This document shows positions 9,796 through 20,109 of a stretch of DNA of 64,000 nucleotides, in pieces. The notes under the pieces are model-generated. The model worked only from the letters and a program-made list of their open reading frames with translations. It had not been told where the DNA came from and did not search any database. The position numbers and the translations under genes are program-made. Within the stretch, counting starts at the first letter, position 1; each line of letters starts with the position of its first letter. The stretch comes from Lepiota brunneoincarnata (lineage: Eukaryota > Basidiomycota > Agaricomycetes > Agaricales > Agaricaceae): contig JAEBUN010000018.1 in NCBI GenBank assembly GCA_023014365.1, forward strand, positions 124,001-188,000. Reading direction: 5' to 3'.

Positions 9796-11990
9796 GGTGA
9801 CATCTTTGTTATCGTTATTCTCATCAGGGATATAGTCTGGATGTCTTGATAGAGCATCTGGTGCAGGGATCTTTGATCCTGGGACGTGTTCCAGTTTGAA
9901 GTTGTAGTCAGCAAGGGTCTGGACCCATCGTGCTTGTCAGCAGTTGATTTTCTGGGGTTTATGCCAGTATGTGAGGTTCTGGTGGTCCATTCTGATACAG
10001 ACAGTATGGGGGCTGCCAAGGAGGTAGTGGTGCCATTCTTCTAGGGCTTAGATAATAGCGAGGAGTTCTCTGTTGTATATGTTGTAGTTGCATTCTGCTG
10101 GTCTGAACATCTTTGAATAGAATGATACAGGTTTCTGTATGCCGTTGATGTTGTGTTGGTACAGGACAGCTCCTGATACAAATCAGCTTCTATTTCAAAA
10201 GGTTTTGTGGAGTCAGGCATGAGTAGTACCAGTTCCTTTAAGAATTTGTTCTTGAGTGTTTCGAATACTTTTTGTTGTTCTTCTTTCCATTCAAATTTGT
10301 TTGATTTGGATAGGAGTTGGTTCAGGGGTTTGGTGTGGTGGGAGTAGCTGTGGATGAACTTCCGATAGAAGTTACAGAATCCAATGAATTTCCAAATATG
10401 TCAGACTGTTTTCGGCACTGGCCAGTCTTCTATTCCCTTGAGTTTTCCAGAATCCATTTTAATTTCATTGGGCATGATGATCATGCCAAGATATTTGAGT
10501 CATTGTTTGTTGAACTTGCATTTCTCTGTTTTGAGGTAGAGGTCATTTTCCTGCAGGATTTGCAGTACTTTTTCCATAAGTTGGTCGGTTTCTTCCTGGG
10601 CTTTACTGTAGATTAGGATATCATCCATATAGATGATGATTCCTCCTTTCTCCATTATTTCAGAGAATAGTGTGTCCATCATATGTTGGAACGTTGTGGG
10701 ACTATTGCAAAGTCTGAAAAACATGACAGTTGGTTCGAAAAGACCTATGGGAGTCTTGAATGCTGCTTTCCATTGATTGCCATCTTTGATTCTGACGTTA
10801 TTGTATCCTAGGCAGACATCGAGCTTAGTGAAGTACTTAGCTCCTTTGAGTTTGTCCATGATAGAAGAAATCATGGGGATTGGGTAGGCATTTTTGACTG
10901 TGTGATTGTTTAGATAACAATAGTCTTGGCAGGGTCGGAGGTCTCCTCCTTTCTTGGCAACAAAGAAAAACAGTGATGCCATAGGGGATTTTGAGGGGTG
11001 GATGTATCCTTTTCAGAGGTTTTTGTCTATAAATTCTTTTAGCACTTTTTCTTCAGCAGGTGCCACTTGATAAGGTTTCATTGATTTTGCTTCGAATGTT
11101 GATTTTAGTTCGATTTCATGATCAAACGTTCTTGATGGTGGGAATCGTTCGGAGGCTTTCTTGTTGAATATTTTAGCCCATCAGGCAAATCTCCAAGGGA
11201 TCTCAGGTGGTTTCTTGTTTGATTCCAATTGTTTTCCTTTTTGGTTTGCCAATTTTGTCAGGTTGTATTGTTCATTGTGGAGCATTGTGGCATGTGTTGC
11301 TTTGGCATTTACTTCTAATGGGTTAGAAGCATTGGATTCATTTCTTTTTCTAAAGAGAAGGTATCAAGGTCAACATTTGACAGATTGATGTATTCTTCAG
11401 GGTTTTCCTTGGGTTGAGAAGTTTCTTCTGCCATTATGTCCATGGCAATGGAGTTGAGTTTGATGGGTTGTTGTAGGGTTCTGAGGAGTTTGGAAAAGTC
11501 TTGGTGATCAATTTGGGGTTTCCAAGAGAATGTCCTGGTCTTCCAGTTGATGTCGGGGTTGTATTGTTCCAACCAGGGAAATCCGACAATGAGATCCTTC
11601 TCACCAGTGTTTGTGATGTATGCTTCTAGCATGCAATCTCTCCATCAATGATGGTCCTGATTTTGATGTATTCATGGATCTTGCCATGTTGATTGTCAGT
11701 TCCATCAATGTTGCTGAGAGGAATTGGTTGGTCCAGCTGTTTGGTTTGATAACCATGTCATTCAACAACTTTGTGGGAGATAAAATTTCCTTGGGCTCCT
11801 GAGTCTATCAGGGTGGTGATGGCCACAGGTTTTGATGTCTGTTCACTCCAAATCTTGATGGGTAAGAAAAGGGATTGTTTATTTGGGGATAGTCATAATT
11901 GTACAGAGTTTATTGAGAAAATGTCCTTTTGGGAGTGAGAGTACAAAATGTCCTTCTGAGTTCTGGAACGTGCAGGGGCACATCGATCGA
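9756..11990 (-). pseudogene. gypsy-2 protease, reverse transcriptase and RNase H, decayed
   Basis: Protease: LIDSGAQGNFISHKVVE around 11815-11765, with the DSG active site. The linker continues with EKDLIVGFPWLEQYNPDINW (about 11600-11540). RT fingers and palm span 10982-10500: [30 protein letters not shown] and catalytic YMDD near 10630. RNase H remnants follow to 9756. Frames switch several times and stops occur within each domain. The order and spacing are those of Ty3/gypsy pol. Confidence 0.85.
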
Positions 11991-12002
11991 CAGTGTTCCT
12001 TT

Positions 12003-13810
12003 TTAAAAATCCTCGAATGGATGCATCTCTGGATCTTTGGCTAGCATGGAGTGGAGCTCTTGTTGGAGTTCAGGGTCAAGGTCATCAACCATTTGGCGCA
12101 TCTGAGATGCAACATCTGCGATGGCAAGAGAGTATTTGCATTGTGGTGATTGTTGGGTGTTCCAGTTCAGAAATCCAGGATGAATGTTTTGTTGTCCAAG
12201 GAAAGGACAATTGGGGTTTCTTGCAGGGTGAGGGGGATTGGTACGCATTCCTGGGAAGCATCTAGCTGGCAGTGGTTGTGGACATTTACTGACCCAGTGG
12301 TCCTTAGCTCCGCATCGGAAGCATTCCTAGTTCTGATATGATTTCATTTGTTGTCTGGTGACAACGGCATCTAACTCCAATAGTTCTTGAGCAGAGTCTT
12401 CTTTGGCATATTCCAGTTGGGGTATTTCAGGATAAGGATCTTCAAATTCTTCTTCTACTGTGGCATGGTCTATTTCCATGGTGTGTGGGTCTCATGGGGT
12501 GAAACATGGAGCATTGCTCCTTTGGTAAAATTGTGCATAGGACACATTGTTGTTTGAATGGTTTGGTCTGTAGTTTGGTTGGTATTGGTTCCTTTGAGGG
12601 AATGTATTTCTGGGTGTGCCATATAGGGCATTAATTCTGCGGAAATTGTCATCGAGTTTGTTGACTCAGGTATACCAAGCAGTGGTGGTCATCGGAGGGT
12701 TCTCCGATTCATCAATCTTCATTGCAATGCGGCGATTGATTGCTTTGTGGTAGAGATCAATCAGGGTACAATCTTTGTTGAGTCTGGATTGACAGATGAG
12801 TTCCTTGAACTGAGTGTTGAATTCAGTCATCAGTTTGCCTGCTTGGTGCAGGGTTTGAAGTCTGGTATGCGCGTATACATGTTCATCTGCTGGGGTAAAG
12901 TTGGCTCTGAGCCAGGCAGTGAAGTTGTCCCATGACTCCATGGCTATGGGTTGCCCTTGTTGGGTTTGGGCATTTCTTTTGTGGAGGTATTGTCTAGCCC
13001 AGGCTCAGGCATCTCCTGATTGCATTGTTGAAAGGACAAATAGGGTCCTAGCAAGGTCAGTGTTGTAAGTGGTCACGTTGGCAAGCACATAAACTTCACA
13101 TTGGAAGATCCAATCTTCAAAAAGTCTTCTAGTTCCATCAAAGGTGATGGGTTTAAGGAGTCCTAATTCCTTTGGGGTATGTGTGGTGGCCATTATTTGT
13201 AATTGTCTTAGTGGCAGTGGCAGTGGTTGTGGTGGTTGTGGTGGTTGTATGGGTGGTGCTGGTAGGGCTAAGGGTTGAACTGGTGCAGGTAATGTGGGTG
13301 GTTGAGGATTGGGGTCCGATTGGTTGTCATCAGTGATGTAGACGTCTGAGTTGTTGTCTACTGGGGGGTTTCTTCCTTGATTTACTGCATACTTGTGGTG
13401 TGTGAGTAGGTTTTCTTCTGATTTGGAAAGTTCTCTTGGTTGTTTGAGGGTGTATTTGAGTTTTTGAAGTTTGAAGTTGTTTAATGGGTCTACTTTAGCT
13501 TGGTATTCTTCTGCTTGTTTATGTCTTCTTTCTTCTTGTTTGTAGTGTTCTTTTAATTCTTTTTCATGTTGTATTCTTTGTCGTTCTGCTAGTTCTTCAG
13601 CAAAACTTGTTCAAGTATGTGTTGATGTACTTGGAATGGGTGAATCGAATGGAGATGGGGGATAGAATGGGGATGGTGTCTGAGTGGGGATAGGATTTCT
13701 TCTGGGATCTGGATTTTGGGTTCCTGATCCAGAGATTCTACTTCTCGATTTGGGAGGAGGTGATGGAGTTTCTCAGGCTGAGAACTTCTTTGGAGGTGTG
13801 GTAGCAGTTG
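12003..13810 (-). pseudogene. gypsy-2 Gag (copy B) with CCHC knuckle
   Basis: The leader-gag boundary is around 13805; the ATG seen in the other two copies reads ACA here. Core Gag blocks are FEDWIFQCEVYVLANVTTYN (about 13110-13060) and MESWDNFTAWLRANFTPADE (from 12941). A classical CX2CX4HX4C knuckle, CFRCGAKDHWVSKC, lies near 12332-12290. The C-terminus (12248-12003) ends HPFEDF. In-frame TGAs include one near 13010 (GDA-stop-AW) where copy A reads GDAQAW with CAA. Confidence 0.8.
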
Positions 13811-14170
13811 TCTAGCGATCAATTATTGCTAGAAGGATGAAAAATTGGGTTGCGATGATGGAGATTCCTGAGTACAGGTTCCACGATCTGATGATACAGC
13901 AGTGACAAGGGCATGTGATGTGTTCAAGTTCTAGGGTGATGATTCGATAGGTGATGAGGGTGGTGGTGGAGGTAAAGACAAAAATGAGTAGGAAAGCCAG
14001 GTCTTCTGGCAGGGAGAGGTTGAGTGACATAGCAATGGCTACACAGAGAGGTGGTTTTCTTTCACACATTGTTTTGAACGACCAGAGTACCTCGACACAT
14101 TCAGTACATCGGCAGAGCAGAGTAGAGTAGAGGGTGAGCAAGAGATAAGCAGCAGAGTATCTTAGTGTTT

Positions 14171-14553
14171 TGTTACCCAGGTTAGGGGTTCGCTCTTGAG
14201 TAGCATGGAGTTTGACACAGGATGTCTATACAGACTTGGTCCTGTCTTACTAAGCGTGACTTGGAGACAACAGAGCACTATAAGTCCAGCCGGTTATGGC
14301 AAAGAGGTATAGGAGGCAAGAACTTTATAACACTAAGATAAGGATACAAGGTATTGTACTGTATCCTTATATACCTCTAAGTGTGACTGTACTCCTACTA
14401 TAATAGTCTGAACCAGAGTAACTATGAGTCAGAGATAAGAAACATGAGGCATATGGTAAGAATAGTCCTTCTGATGTACACTACTGATGGTTTCATAGTG
14501 ACATGGGAATATAGCTAAAAATAACTGTCCTTCTGATAAGACTTCTGATAACA
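14171..14553 (-). repeat. LTR-B, 5' LTR of gypsy-2 (383 bp)
   Basis: Complete LTR-B copy, the same length as 3709-4091, followed on the minus strand by the gypsy-2 leader. Termini are TGTTATCAG and GGGTAACA. The outer flank (14554, ctaaa) falls inside an LTR-A-like fragment. Confidence 0.85.
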
Positions 14554-14622
14554 CTAAATAGTCCTCTGAAACTGTTCTTGATCACAGCTCACAGACTTGC
14601 ATGTGGAAGTGGGAGTGAGAAC
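14554..14622 (-). repeat. short LTR-A fragment
   Basis: About 69 bp (ctaaatagtcctctgaaact onward) match 21178-21245 of LTR-A copy 2 in the same orientation, with scattered CG-to-TG/CA differences. It marks either the target of the gypsy-2 insertion or a recombination scar. Confidence 0.65.
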
Positions 14623-14626
14623 TCAA

Positions 14627-15240
14627 ACACATCACATGCCCTTGTCACTGCTGTGTCATCAGATCATAGAACCTGTACCCAGGTATATCCATCATTGCCA
14701 CCCAATTTTTCATCCTTCTAGCAATAATTGATTGCTAGACAACCTTCACCATGCCTCCCAAGAAGTTCTCAGCCTGAGAAACTCCATCACCCCCTCCTCC
14801 CAAATTGAGAAGCAGGAACTCAGGACCAGGAATCCAGAACCCTGATCCAAGAAGAAATCCCACACCCACACAAACACTATCACCATTTTATTCCCCATCC
14901 TCATTTGATTCACCAACTCCACATGTATCAACATCTACCCAAATTGCCACAAGAACCCCAACATCATCAAGTGTCTCTGCCACACTAGCTGAAAGACAAA
15001 GACAATGCAAAGAACAAGAAAAATGCAATATTATTGCAAACCAACTCACTGAACATGAACTCAAAAGACTCCAATACACCATACAACAACCAAGAGAACT
15101 CACAGGTTCTGAAGAAAACCTCCTTACAAGACACAAAGCCTTCATTGAACTCAACCTAGGAAAAATCCTAGCAGATGACAACTCAGATGTCTACATCACA
15201 GACAATAACAACTCAGAACCTGATCCACAACCACCTGCAC
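14627..15240 (+). pseudogene. inverted gag fragment (gypsy-2 family, copy C)
   Basis: Matches the leader and N-terminal gag of copies A and B in the opposite orientation. The ATG near 14751 reads MPPKKFSA, then TGA, then ETPSPPPP. The open stretch continues through AERQRQCKEQEKC, QQPRELTGSEENLLTRHKAF and DVYITDNNNSEPDPQPP, and ends where LTR-B begins at 15241. It is noticeably more diverged from A and B than they are from each other in the Gln/Glu-rich segment. Confidence 0.75.
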
Positions 15241-15479
15241 TGTTACCCGGGTTAGGGGTTCACTCTTGAGTAGTATGGAGTTTGACACAGGATGTCTATA
15301 CAGACTTGGTCCTGTCCTACTAAGCGTGACTTGGAGACAACAGAGCACTATAAGTCCAGCCGGTTATGGCAAAGAGGTATAGGAGGCAAGAACTTTATAA
15401 CACTAAGATAAGGATACAAGGTATTGTACTGTATCCTTATATACATATAAGTGTGGCTGTACTCCTACTACACCTACTA
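15241..15479 (-). repeat. LTR-B copy, first part, split by two Tc1 elements
   Basis: LTR-B sequence from tgttacccgggttagg to ctcctacta, where the Tc1 insertions start. It resumes at 18693 (taatagtttggacc) and ends at gataaca (18846). The left flank cuts into the gag fragment; no matching target duplication is seen (tgcac versus ccccc). Confidence 0.8.
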
Positions 15480-17082
15480 CAGTAAGGGACAAAACCTTTC
15501 CAATGATTTTTATACTTCAACAAATATGTTAATAACTGCCCACCTACTAAGGATGAAACCTTCATATTTTGATTGGGAATACCTATATGACTCATATATC
15601 ATCCTGCCAAGTATCATTGTGTCATATGCCATTTTGGAAAGTCAGTGAATTAAACAATCATTTAAGGTCATTGGAAGGGTTTTGTCCATCTCTAAGAAAT
15701 TACCAATAATTACACTTTTAGTACTTTGTGTACCCTCCCCTGGCATCCAACACAGCCTGAACCCTATCAGGCATACTCTCTATCAGATTCTGACACACTT
15801 CTGCTGGAATCTGATCCCATTCCTTTTGTGTCTTATCCCATAATTCTTCTATCCCCTGAGGTAGAGTGTCATACTCCCCTAACTTGATTTTAAGGTGAGT
15901 CCACAAATGTTCAATTGTATCAAGGTCTGGAAATTGTGGGGGCCACACCATAACCTCCATTTCAGCTGCTTTGAACCATTTTTGAGCCTTGATGCACCTA
16001 TGTTTGGGATCATTATCTTGTTGAAAGACAATATCCTCCACCTCTTTGCCATACCACTCTAGGCTCCCCTTGAGTTCATCCTCCAAAATGGTGACAAATA
16101 GATTACCATCCATCTTACCATTAATCTTAGCTGCCAACCCTGGACCCTCCCACAGCATACAGCCCCATACCATGATAGAACCTCCTCCAAACTTTGTGGT
16201 TCCCTGCACCAGCCTATCACTAAGCCTCTCCCCTGCTCTTTTCCAGACCCAAACCCTGCCATCTGACCCTAAGTGATTGATTTTGGTCTCATCTGACCAA
16301 ACCACCCTCTTCCAGTCTTCCAGGGTCCAGTCTGCATGTGTCTCTGCCCACTCCAATCTTTTCCTCTTGTGTATAACAGAGAGTTTAGGCCTTTTCCACT
16401 TGACTACAGCCTTCATTCCAGCTTTTTTGAGTGCTCTGAAAACTGTTTTGGAGGATAGAGGTTGGTCAATGACAGTCCAAAGGGTTCTGGTGATTTGGGA
16501 GGCATTTTCAGCCTTGTGGGATATGATAAGATGAGTGGCATATTTGATATTGCCAACAGAAAGCTTGGTTGGGTGGCCACCAAGTGACTTTGAAAGTGTT
16601 GAACAATGTTTGGAGCAAAGACAAGATATGGTGCTGAGGCCAAGACCAGTGGTAAAAGCAATATGGGTAGCAGAGTGGCCTTTGTCCAAAAGGGAAAGAA
16701 TATGGTTGTGTTAAGTTATAGAGAGAGATCACATGTTAGCAAAATGAGGTTGGGGGGGTGGTGTGAGCTAGGGGAGTGAGCAGCTATATTTATACATTAT
16801 TCCAATCAGTCACATGACATTTATTTGCATTTATTTGGCCATAATAAACAAAATCATGTGATTAGAGTAGAGATGGACAAAACCCTTCCAATGACCTTAA
16901 ATGATTGTTTAATTCACCGACTTCCCAAAATGGCATATGACATAATGATGTTTGGCAGGATGATACATGAGCCATATAGGTATTCCCAATTAAAATATGA
17001 AGGTTTCACCTTTAGTAGGTAGGCAGTTATTAACATATTTGTTGAAGTATAAAAATCATTGGAAGGGTTTTGTCCCTTACTG
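15480..17082 (-). mobile_element. Tc1/mariner element, family 2
   Basis: A 1603-bp element with ends CAGTAAGGGAC...GTCCCTTACTG between TA dinucleotides (15478-15479, 17083-17084). Terminal inverted repeats are about 200 bp. As in family 1, each repeat has an outer motif (acaaaacctttccaatg) and an inverted inner motif (cattggaagggttttgt, about 15670 and 16875). It directly abuts the family 1 element at 17085 with a single shared TA. Confidence 0.9.
15718..16689 (-). CDS. Tc1/mariner DDE transposase (family 2), N-terminus damaged
   Basis: A 323-residue open frame. It has a helix-turn-helix N-terminal region (TKLSVGNIKYATHL), then catalytic D in WSDETKINHLGSDG, D in FQQDNDPKH and E in PDLDTIEHLW, giving D34E spacing. 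It would cut and paste its own element in the nucleus. No ATG starts this frame: upstream it meets TAA (near 16718), and the first codons resembling the family 1 start lie in another frame (about 16732). The copy is therefore probably N-terminally broken. The PDLD at the last motif replaces the usual PDLN. About 45-50% similar by eye to the family 1 protein. Confidence 0.85.
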   Translation of the reverse strand: MDKGHSATHIAFTTGLGLSTISCLCSKHCSTLSKSLGGHPTKLSVGNIKYATHLIISHKAENASQITRTLWTVIDQPLSSKTVFRALKKAGMKAVVKWKRPKLSVIHKRKRLEWAETHADWTLEDWKRVVWSDETKINHLGSDGRVWVWKRAGERLSDRLVQGTTKFGGGSIMVWGCMLWEGPGLAAKINGKMDGNLFVTILEDELKGSLEWYGKEVEDIVFQQDNDPKHRCIKAQKWFKAAEMEVMVWPPQFPDLDTIEHLWTHLKIKLGEYDTLPQGIEELWDKTQKEWDQIPAEVCQNLIESMPDRVQAVLDARGGYTKY

Positions 17083-17084
17083 TA

Positions 17085-18690
17085 CAGTGACCCACAAAAC
17101 CGTTCCAATGTTTTGTACTTTTGACTTAAAGTAGTAATAGCTCAGTAAATAAAATAGCCATATTTGTGAATATATTTATAAACATAGCCAAATATGTCAT
17201 ATCTGACTCTGCAAAGTTGCGTCATGTAATACTTCCAAATTAGGCAATTATGAATTTTGTAATCATTTTAAGTCATTGGAATGGTTTTGTCAATGACATA
17301 TTATACTAGGCTATCCTATTATTTCTAGTACTTAGAGTAGCCCCCCCTGGCTTTGAGTACAGCTGCTACTCTTCTAGGCATACTTTCAATTAACTTCTGA
17401 CACTCAGAAGCTGGAATAGCATCCCACTCCTTTTCTACCCTCTGCCACAACTCCTCCATACCCTTGGGAGGAGATTCATACTCTCCCAACTTTCTCTTCA
17501 CATATTCCCATAAGTGTTCAATGGGATTGAGGTCAGGTGACTGTGCTGGCCGGGTTAGGAGCCTAAAATGATTTTTTTGAAACCATTCTTTGGCCAGTGT
17601 ACTCTTGTGTTTGGGGTCATTATCTTGCTGAAAGATAATATCTTGGGGTTTAAGCTTGTACCACCGGAGACTCTTCTTCAAATCTTCCTCCAAAATTTGC
17701 ACAAACAACTCTGCATCCATCCTTCCATCAATCCTCACTGCATAGCCTGGGCCATCCCACAGCATACAGCCCCAAACCATCACTGATCCTCCTCCATACT
17801 TCAGAGTTCCCTTGACTAATCTTTCACTAAGCCCCTCTCCCTTCTTTTTCCATCCCCACTTCCTCCCATCTGACCCCAAACGATTAATTTTGGTCTCATC
17901 AGACCATACAACCAGCTTCCAGTCCTCCATAGTCCAATGCTGGTGTGTCAGAGCAAAATCCAGCCTAGCCCTCCTATGCTTGTCAGAGAGTAAAGGCTTT
18001 TTTTGCTTGACTACAGCCTTCATTCCTGCCTGTTTGAGATGCCTTGCTACAGTCTGTGAAGAGACTGATGTCCCAATGATGGGAGCAAGAGATTTGGCTA
18101 TATCTACAGCAGTTTCAGCCTTGCCAGCAGAGATAAGATGGATAGCATGCCGAATATTAGTGGTAGAGAGTTTTGAAGGACGTCCTCCAAATGATTTAGT
18201 AAGGCTGGAACAATTTTTAGAGGCTAGCCTGGATATGGTACTGCGCCCAACACCAGTAATTGCCTCAATTTTAGTATAGGAATGATGAGAATTTAGCAAA
18301 GAGAGGATGGTTTGCTTTAGAGTAGAAGATAATGGCTTCATGGTAGGTAGGGGGGTTGAGAATGATGGGACATGGCTGTCAGCACATCTATTTATATGTC
18401 AAAGACACGTGGTCACATGATCTTGTTGATTCACAATCAACGGAGTCATGTGATTGCTTGGATTAGTATTAAAAATTACTATTGACAAAACCGTTCCAAT
18501 GACTTAAAATGATTACAAAATTCATAATTGCCTCATTTAGAAGTATTACATAACGCGACTTTGCAGGGTCAGATATGACATATTTGGCTATGTTTATAAA
18601 TATATTCACAAATCTAGCTATTTTATTTACTGAGCTATTACTACTTTAAGTCAAAAGTACAAAACATTGGAACGGTTTTGTGGGTCACTG
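17085..18690 (-). mobile_element. Tc1/mariner element, family 1, copy 2 (apparently complete)
   Basis: A 1606-bp element identical in layout to 4565-6170 but inverted. Ends are CAGTGACCCAC and GTGGGTCACTG between TA dinucleotides (17083-17084, 18691-18692). Both terminal repeats of about 210 bp are intact and the transposase frame is uninterrupted. It sits in the TA of an LTR-B copy, beside the family 2 element. Confidence 0.92.
17325..18341 (-). CDS. Tc1/mariner DDE transposase, intact (family 1)
   Basis: A 338-residue protein from ATG 18341-18339 to TAG at 17325, close to the normal Tc1 length. The N-terminal bipartite helix-turn-helix (residues ~1-110) should bind the terminal repeats. 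Catalytic residues are D148 (WSDETK), D240 (FQQDND) and E275 (PNPIEHLW context NPIEHLW), giving the D34E spacing of Tc1-type enzymes. The glycine-rich GGGSVMVWGC box lies between them. The start is supported because the same ATG occurs in the broken sister copy at 4914. Sister-copy comparison shows no frame break here, making this the only plausibly functional transposase in the window. Confidence 0.93.
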   Translation of the reverse strand: MKPLSSTLKQTILSLLNSHHSYTKIEAITGVGRSTISRLASKNCSSLTKSFGGRPSKLSTTNIRHAIHLISAGKAETAVDIAKSLAPIIGTSVSSQTVARHLKQAGMKAVVKQKKPLLSDKHRRARLDFALTHQHWTMEDWKLVVWSDETKINRLGSDGRKWGWKKKGEGLSERLVKGTLKYGGGSVMVWGCMLWDGPGYAVRIDGRMDAELFVQILEEDLKKSLRWYKLKPQDIIFQQDNDPKHKSTLAKEWFQKNHFRLLTRPAQSPDLNPIEHLWEYVKRKLGEYESPPKGMEELWQRVEKEWDAIPASECQKLIESMPRRVAAVLKARGGYSKY

Positions 18691-18692
18691 TA

Positions 18693-18846
18693 TAATAGTT
18701 TGGACCAGAGTAACTATGAGTCAGAGATAAGGAACATGAGGCATGTACTAATAACAGTCCTTCTGATGTACACTACTGATGGTTTCATAGTGACATGGGA
18801 ATGTGAACTAAAAATAACCGTCTTTCTGATGAGACTTCTGATAACA
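18693..18846 (-). repeat. LTR-B copy, second part after Tc1 insertions
   Basis: Continues the LTR-B copy begun at 15241 and ends ttctgataaca. It abuts a run of eight C and the truncated family 3 transposase, so this junction also removed the 3' part of that transposon. Confidence 0.75.
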
Positions 18847-19699
18847 CCCCCCCCATGTTTGATGTTCTTCTTGGTAAATCAAGGGTCCAGGGCCCGTCCA
18901 GGCTTCATCCAAGCATATTGATGGCCATCTGACTTGAAAAGGAGGAATTTAGATTCATCGGAGAAAATTACCTCCTTCCAGTCATCAACCGTCCAATCAG
19001 AATGCTGGCGTACCCATGCAAGTTGCTTCTTCTGATTGATTGGAGAAATGTAGGGACAGGGCCTCCTGACTTGGCATTTCAATCCTTTCTCCTTTAGGGA
19101 GCGTGCTACTGTTTTGCATGACACACCCAGGAAGGTGGTTTTAGCCAATTCAGTTGCATTGGATACCTCCATTTGGGCAAGAAGCCAGGCCCCAACTTGC
19201 ACTTGGCGCTCATCCGACTTTTGAGGGCAACTAGATTTGGGCCTGACATAATATGGATCCTCAGTTTTGGAGAATCTGTCAAGTACATGGCCAACAGTAG
19301 AGTGATGGATACTAATCTTTGACCCAATCTGTCTATGGGTCATCCTGGAAGACCGGAGTTCAACAATGCAAGCGATTTTAGATGGGGAAGTATAGACCAT
19401 GGTGTAATGAGGCTGAATGATGCAAAAAACTTGAGGTTTGTTCACTCTGGCTTTGCCTATATAGCTTCAAAGGTGATTGAACTTAGATGTCCAAAAGAAA
19501 TGCACCATAGGTGTGGCACTAAAACATGAATTTTATTCTTAGAATACATTATACAGCAAAGTTTCATTGCCATGATGATTCCCTGTGTCCCGGAGCATGA
19601 AACAGCATACTTTATTTCACCTCAAGTGTTACATGAAATAGATAAGTGAGATCAAGAGATCAGGTCACATGATGGTGTGATACTTTTGGATGCCACTAT
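18847..19699 (-). mobile_element. Tc1-like element, family 3, truncated
   Basis: The right end carries a transposon terminus (tgatacttttggatgccacta followed by ta at 19699). A plausible spacer and the 5' half of a transposase follow on the minus strand. The left end is lost at the junction with LTR-B. Only one terminal repeat remains. Confidence 0.7.
18879..19445 (-). pseudogene. family 3 Tc1 transposase, 3' half missing
   Basis: The ORF of 188 residues begins near 19445. A more likely start is the internal ATG before VYTSPSKIACIVELRSS. It includes the helix-turn-helix RMTHRQIGSKISIHHSTVGH and the first catalytic motif FSDESKFLLFKSDGHQY, then stops at 18879. The second D and the E are absent. 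The sequence differs strongly from families 1 and 2. Confidence 0.8.
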
Positions 19700-19840
19700 A
19701 GGTAATTCTACTGTGTTTATATATGTATTTACAGTGGCTGTGCTACTGCTATATTTGGGAAGTACTAAATGATTGGGGATTGTTCTATTCTAGGAATGTT
19801 CTGGATTGTTCTAGGAGGATTCTGAAAGGTTCTGATAACA
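19700..19840 (-). repeat. diverged LTR-B-like remnant
   Basis: Resembles the second half of LTR-B (tatatatgtatttacagtgg ... gctactgctata) and ends ttctgataaca. Its left side is cut by the family 3 transposon at a TA. It is inserted in the coding edge of an element C copy. Confidence 0.5.
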
Positions 19841-19868
19841 CATCTTGTAAAGTTGAATACTTGTTCCA
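19841..19868 (-). repeat. element C remnant split by gypsy-1 (left piece)
   Basis: catcttgtaaagttgaatac... up to ttcca corresponds to 6592-6640 of element C. The matching remainder (gctcctctctgtctggactgttcataaca) lies after gypsy-1 at 27831-27864. The ttcca at 19864-19868 is the left target duplication of gypsy-1. Confidence 0.7.
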
Positions 19869-20095
19869 TGGAAGGTTGCCATCAGGCAACCTCACTAAAG
19901 AGAACAGAGAGAGAGATAGAGAAGAGGGAGAGAGAGAGAGTTGGAAAGGGCACAAGATGATACGATGGACTTGAGATAGTATTCGTATCCGATCAAGAGG
20001 AGTTTCAGGTCCTTTGTATCAATACTCTATTTATACTGATTGACTTATGTCACTAATTTATGCTGAGTTCTCGAGGTGTGAGCCTCCGGCTTACA
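19869..20095 (-). repeat. gypsy-1 3' LTR (227 bp)
   Basis: Ends TGGAAGG...GGCTTACA on the plus strand, so it runs TGTAAGCC...CCTTCCA in the element's sense. It is the same length as, and nearly identical to, 27604-27830. It carries a GA-rich microsatellite at 19904-19942. Flanked on the left by ttcca. Confidence 0.93.
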
Positions 20096-20109
20096 CTCTT
20101 CCTCTCTCT
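20096..20109 (-). promoter_or_regulatory. gypsy-1 polypurine tract
   Basis: On the element's strand, agagagaggaagag lies directly before the 3' LTR start TGTAAGCC. This is the place and composition expected of the plus-strand primer. It also overlaps the stop of the chromodomain frame at 20108. Confidence 0.7.

Larger units (their letters stand above)
4092..14553 (-). mobile_element. gypsy-2: Ty3/gypsy chromovirus with accessory ORF, decayed
   Basis: In minus-strand order: 5' LTR 14553-14171, leader, Gag (about 13800-12003), protease, RT, RNase H, integrase, chromodomain (to about 8200), an extra zinc-knuckle ORF (8180-7056), and a 3' LTR split between 6773-6660 and 4349-4092. The split is caused by element C, which itself carries a Tc1 copy. 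The gene order protease-RT-RNaseH-integrase and the chromodomain identify a chromovirus. Many in-frame stops, mostly TGA, and frameshifts make it defective. No canonical tRNA primer site is visible just inside the 5' LTR (the sequence after GGGTAACA is AAACACTAAG). Confidence 0.85.

Noticed and set aside
1942..14600. Plus-strand Gly/Val-rich frames across gypsy-2 (for example 7152-7649)
   Set aside because: Antisense shadows of Pro/Thr-rich retroelement genes on the minus strand.
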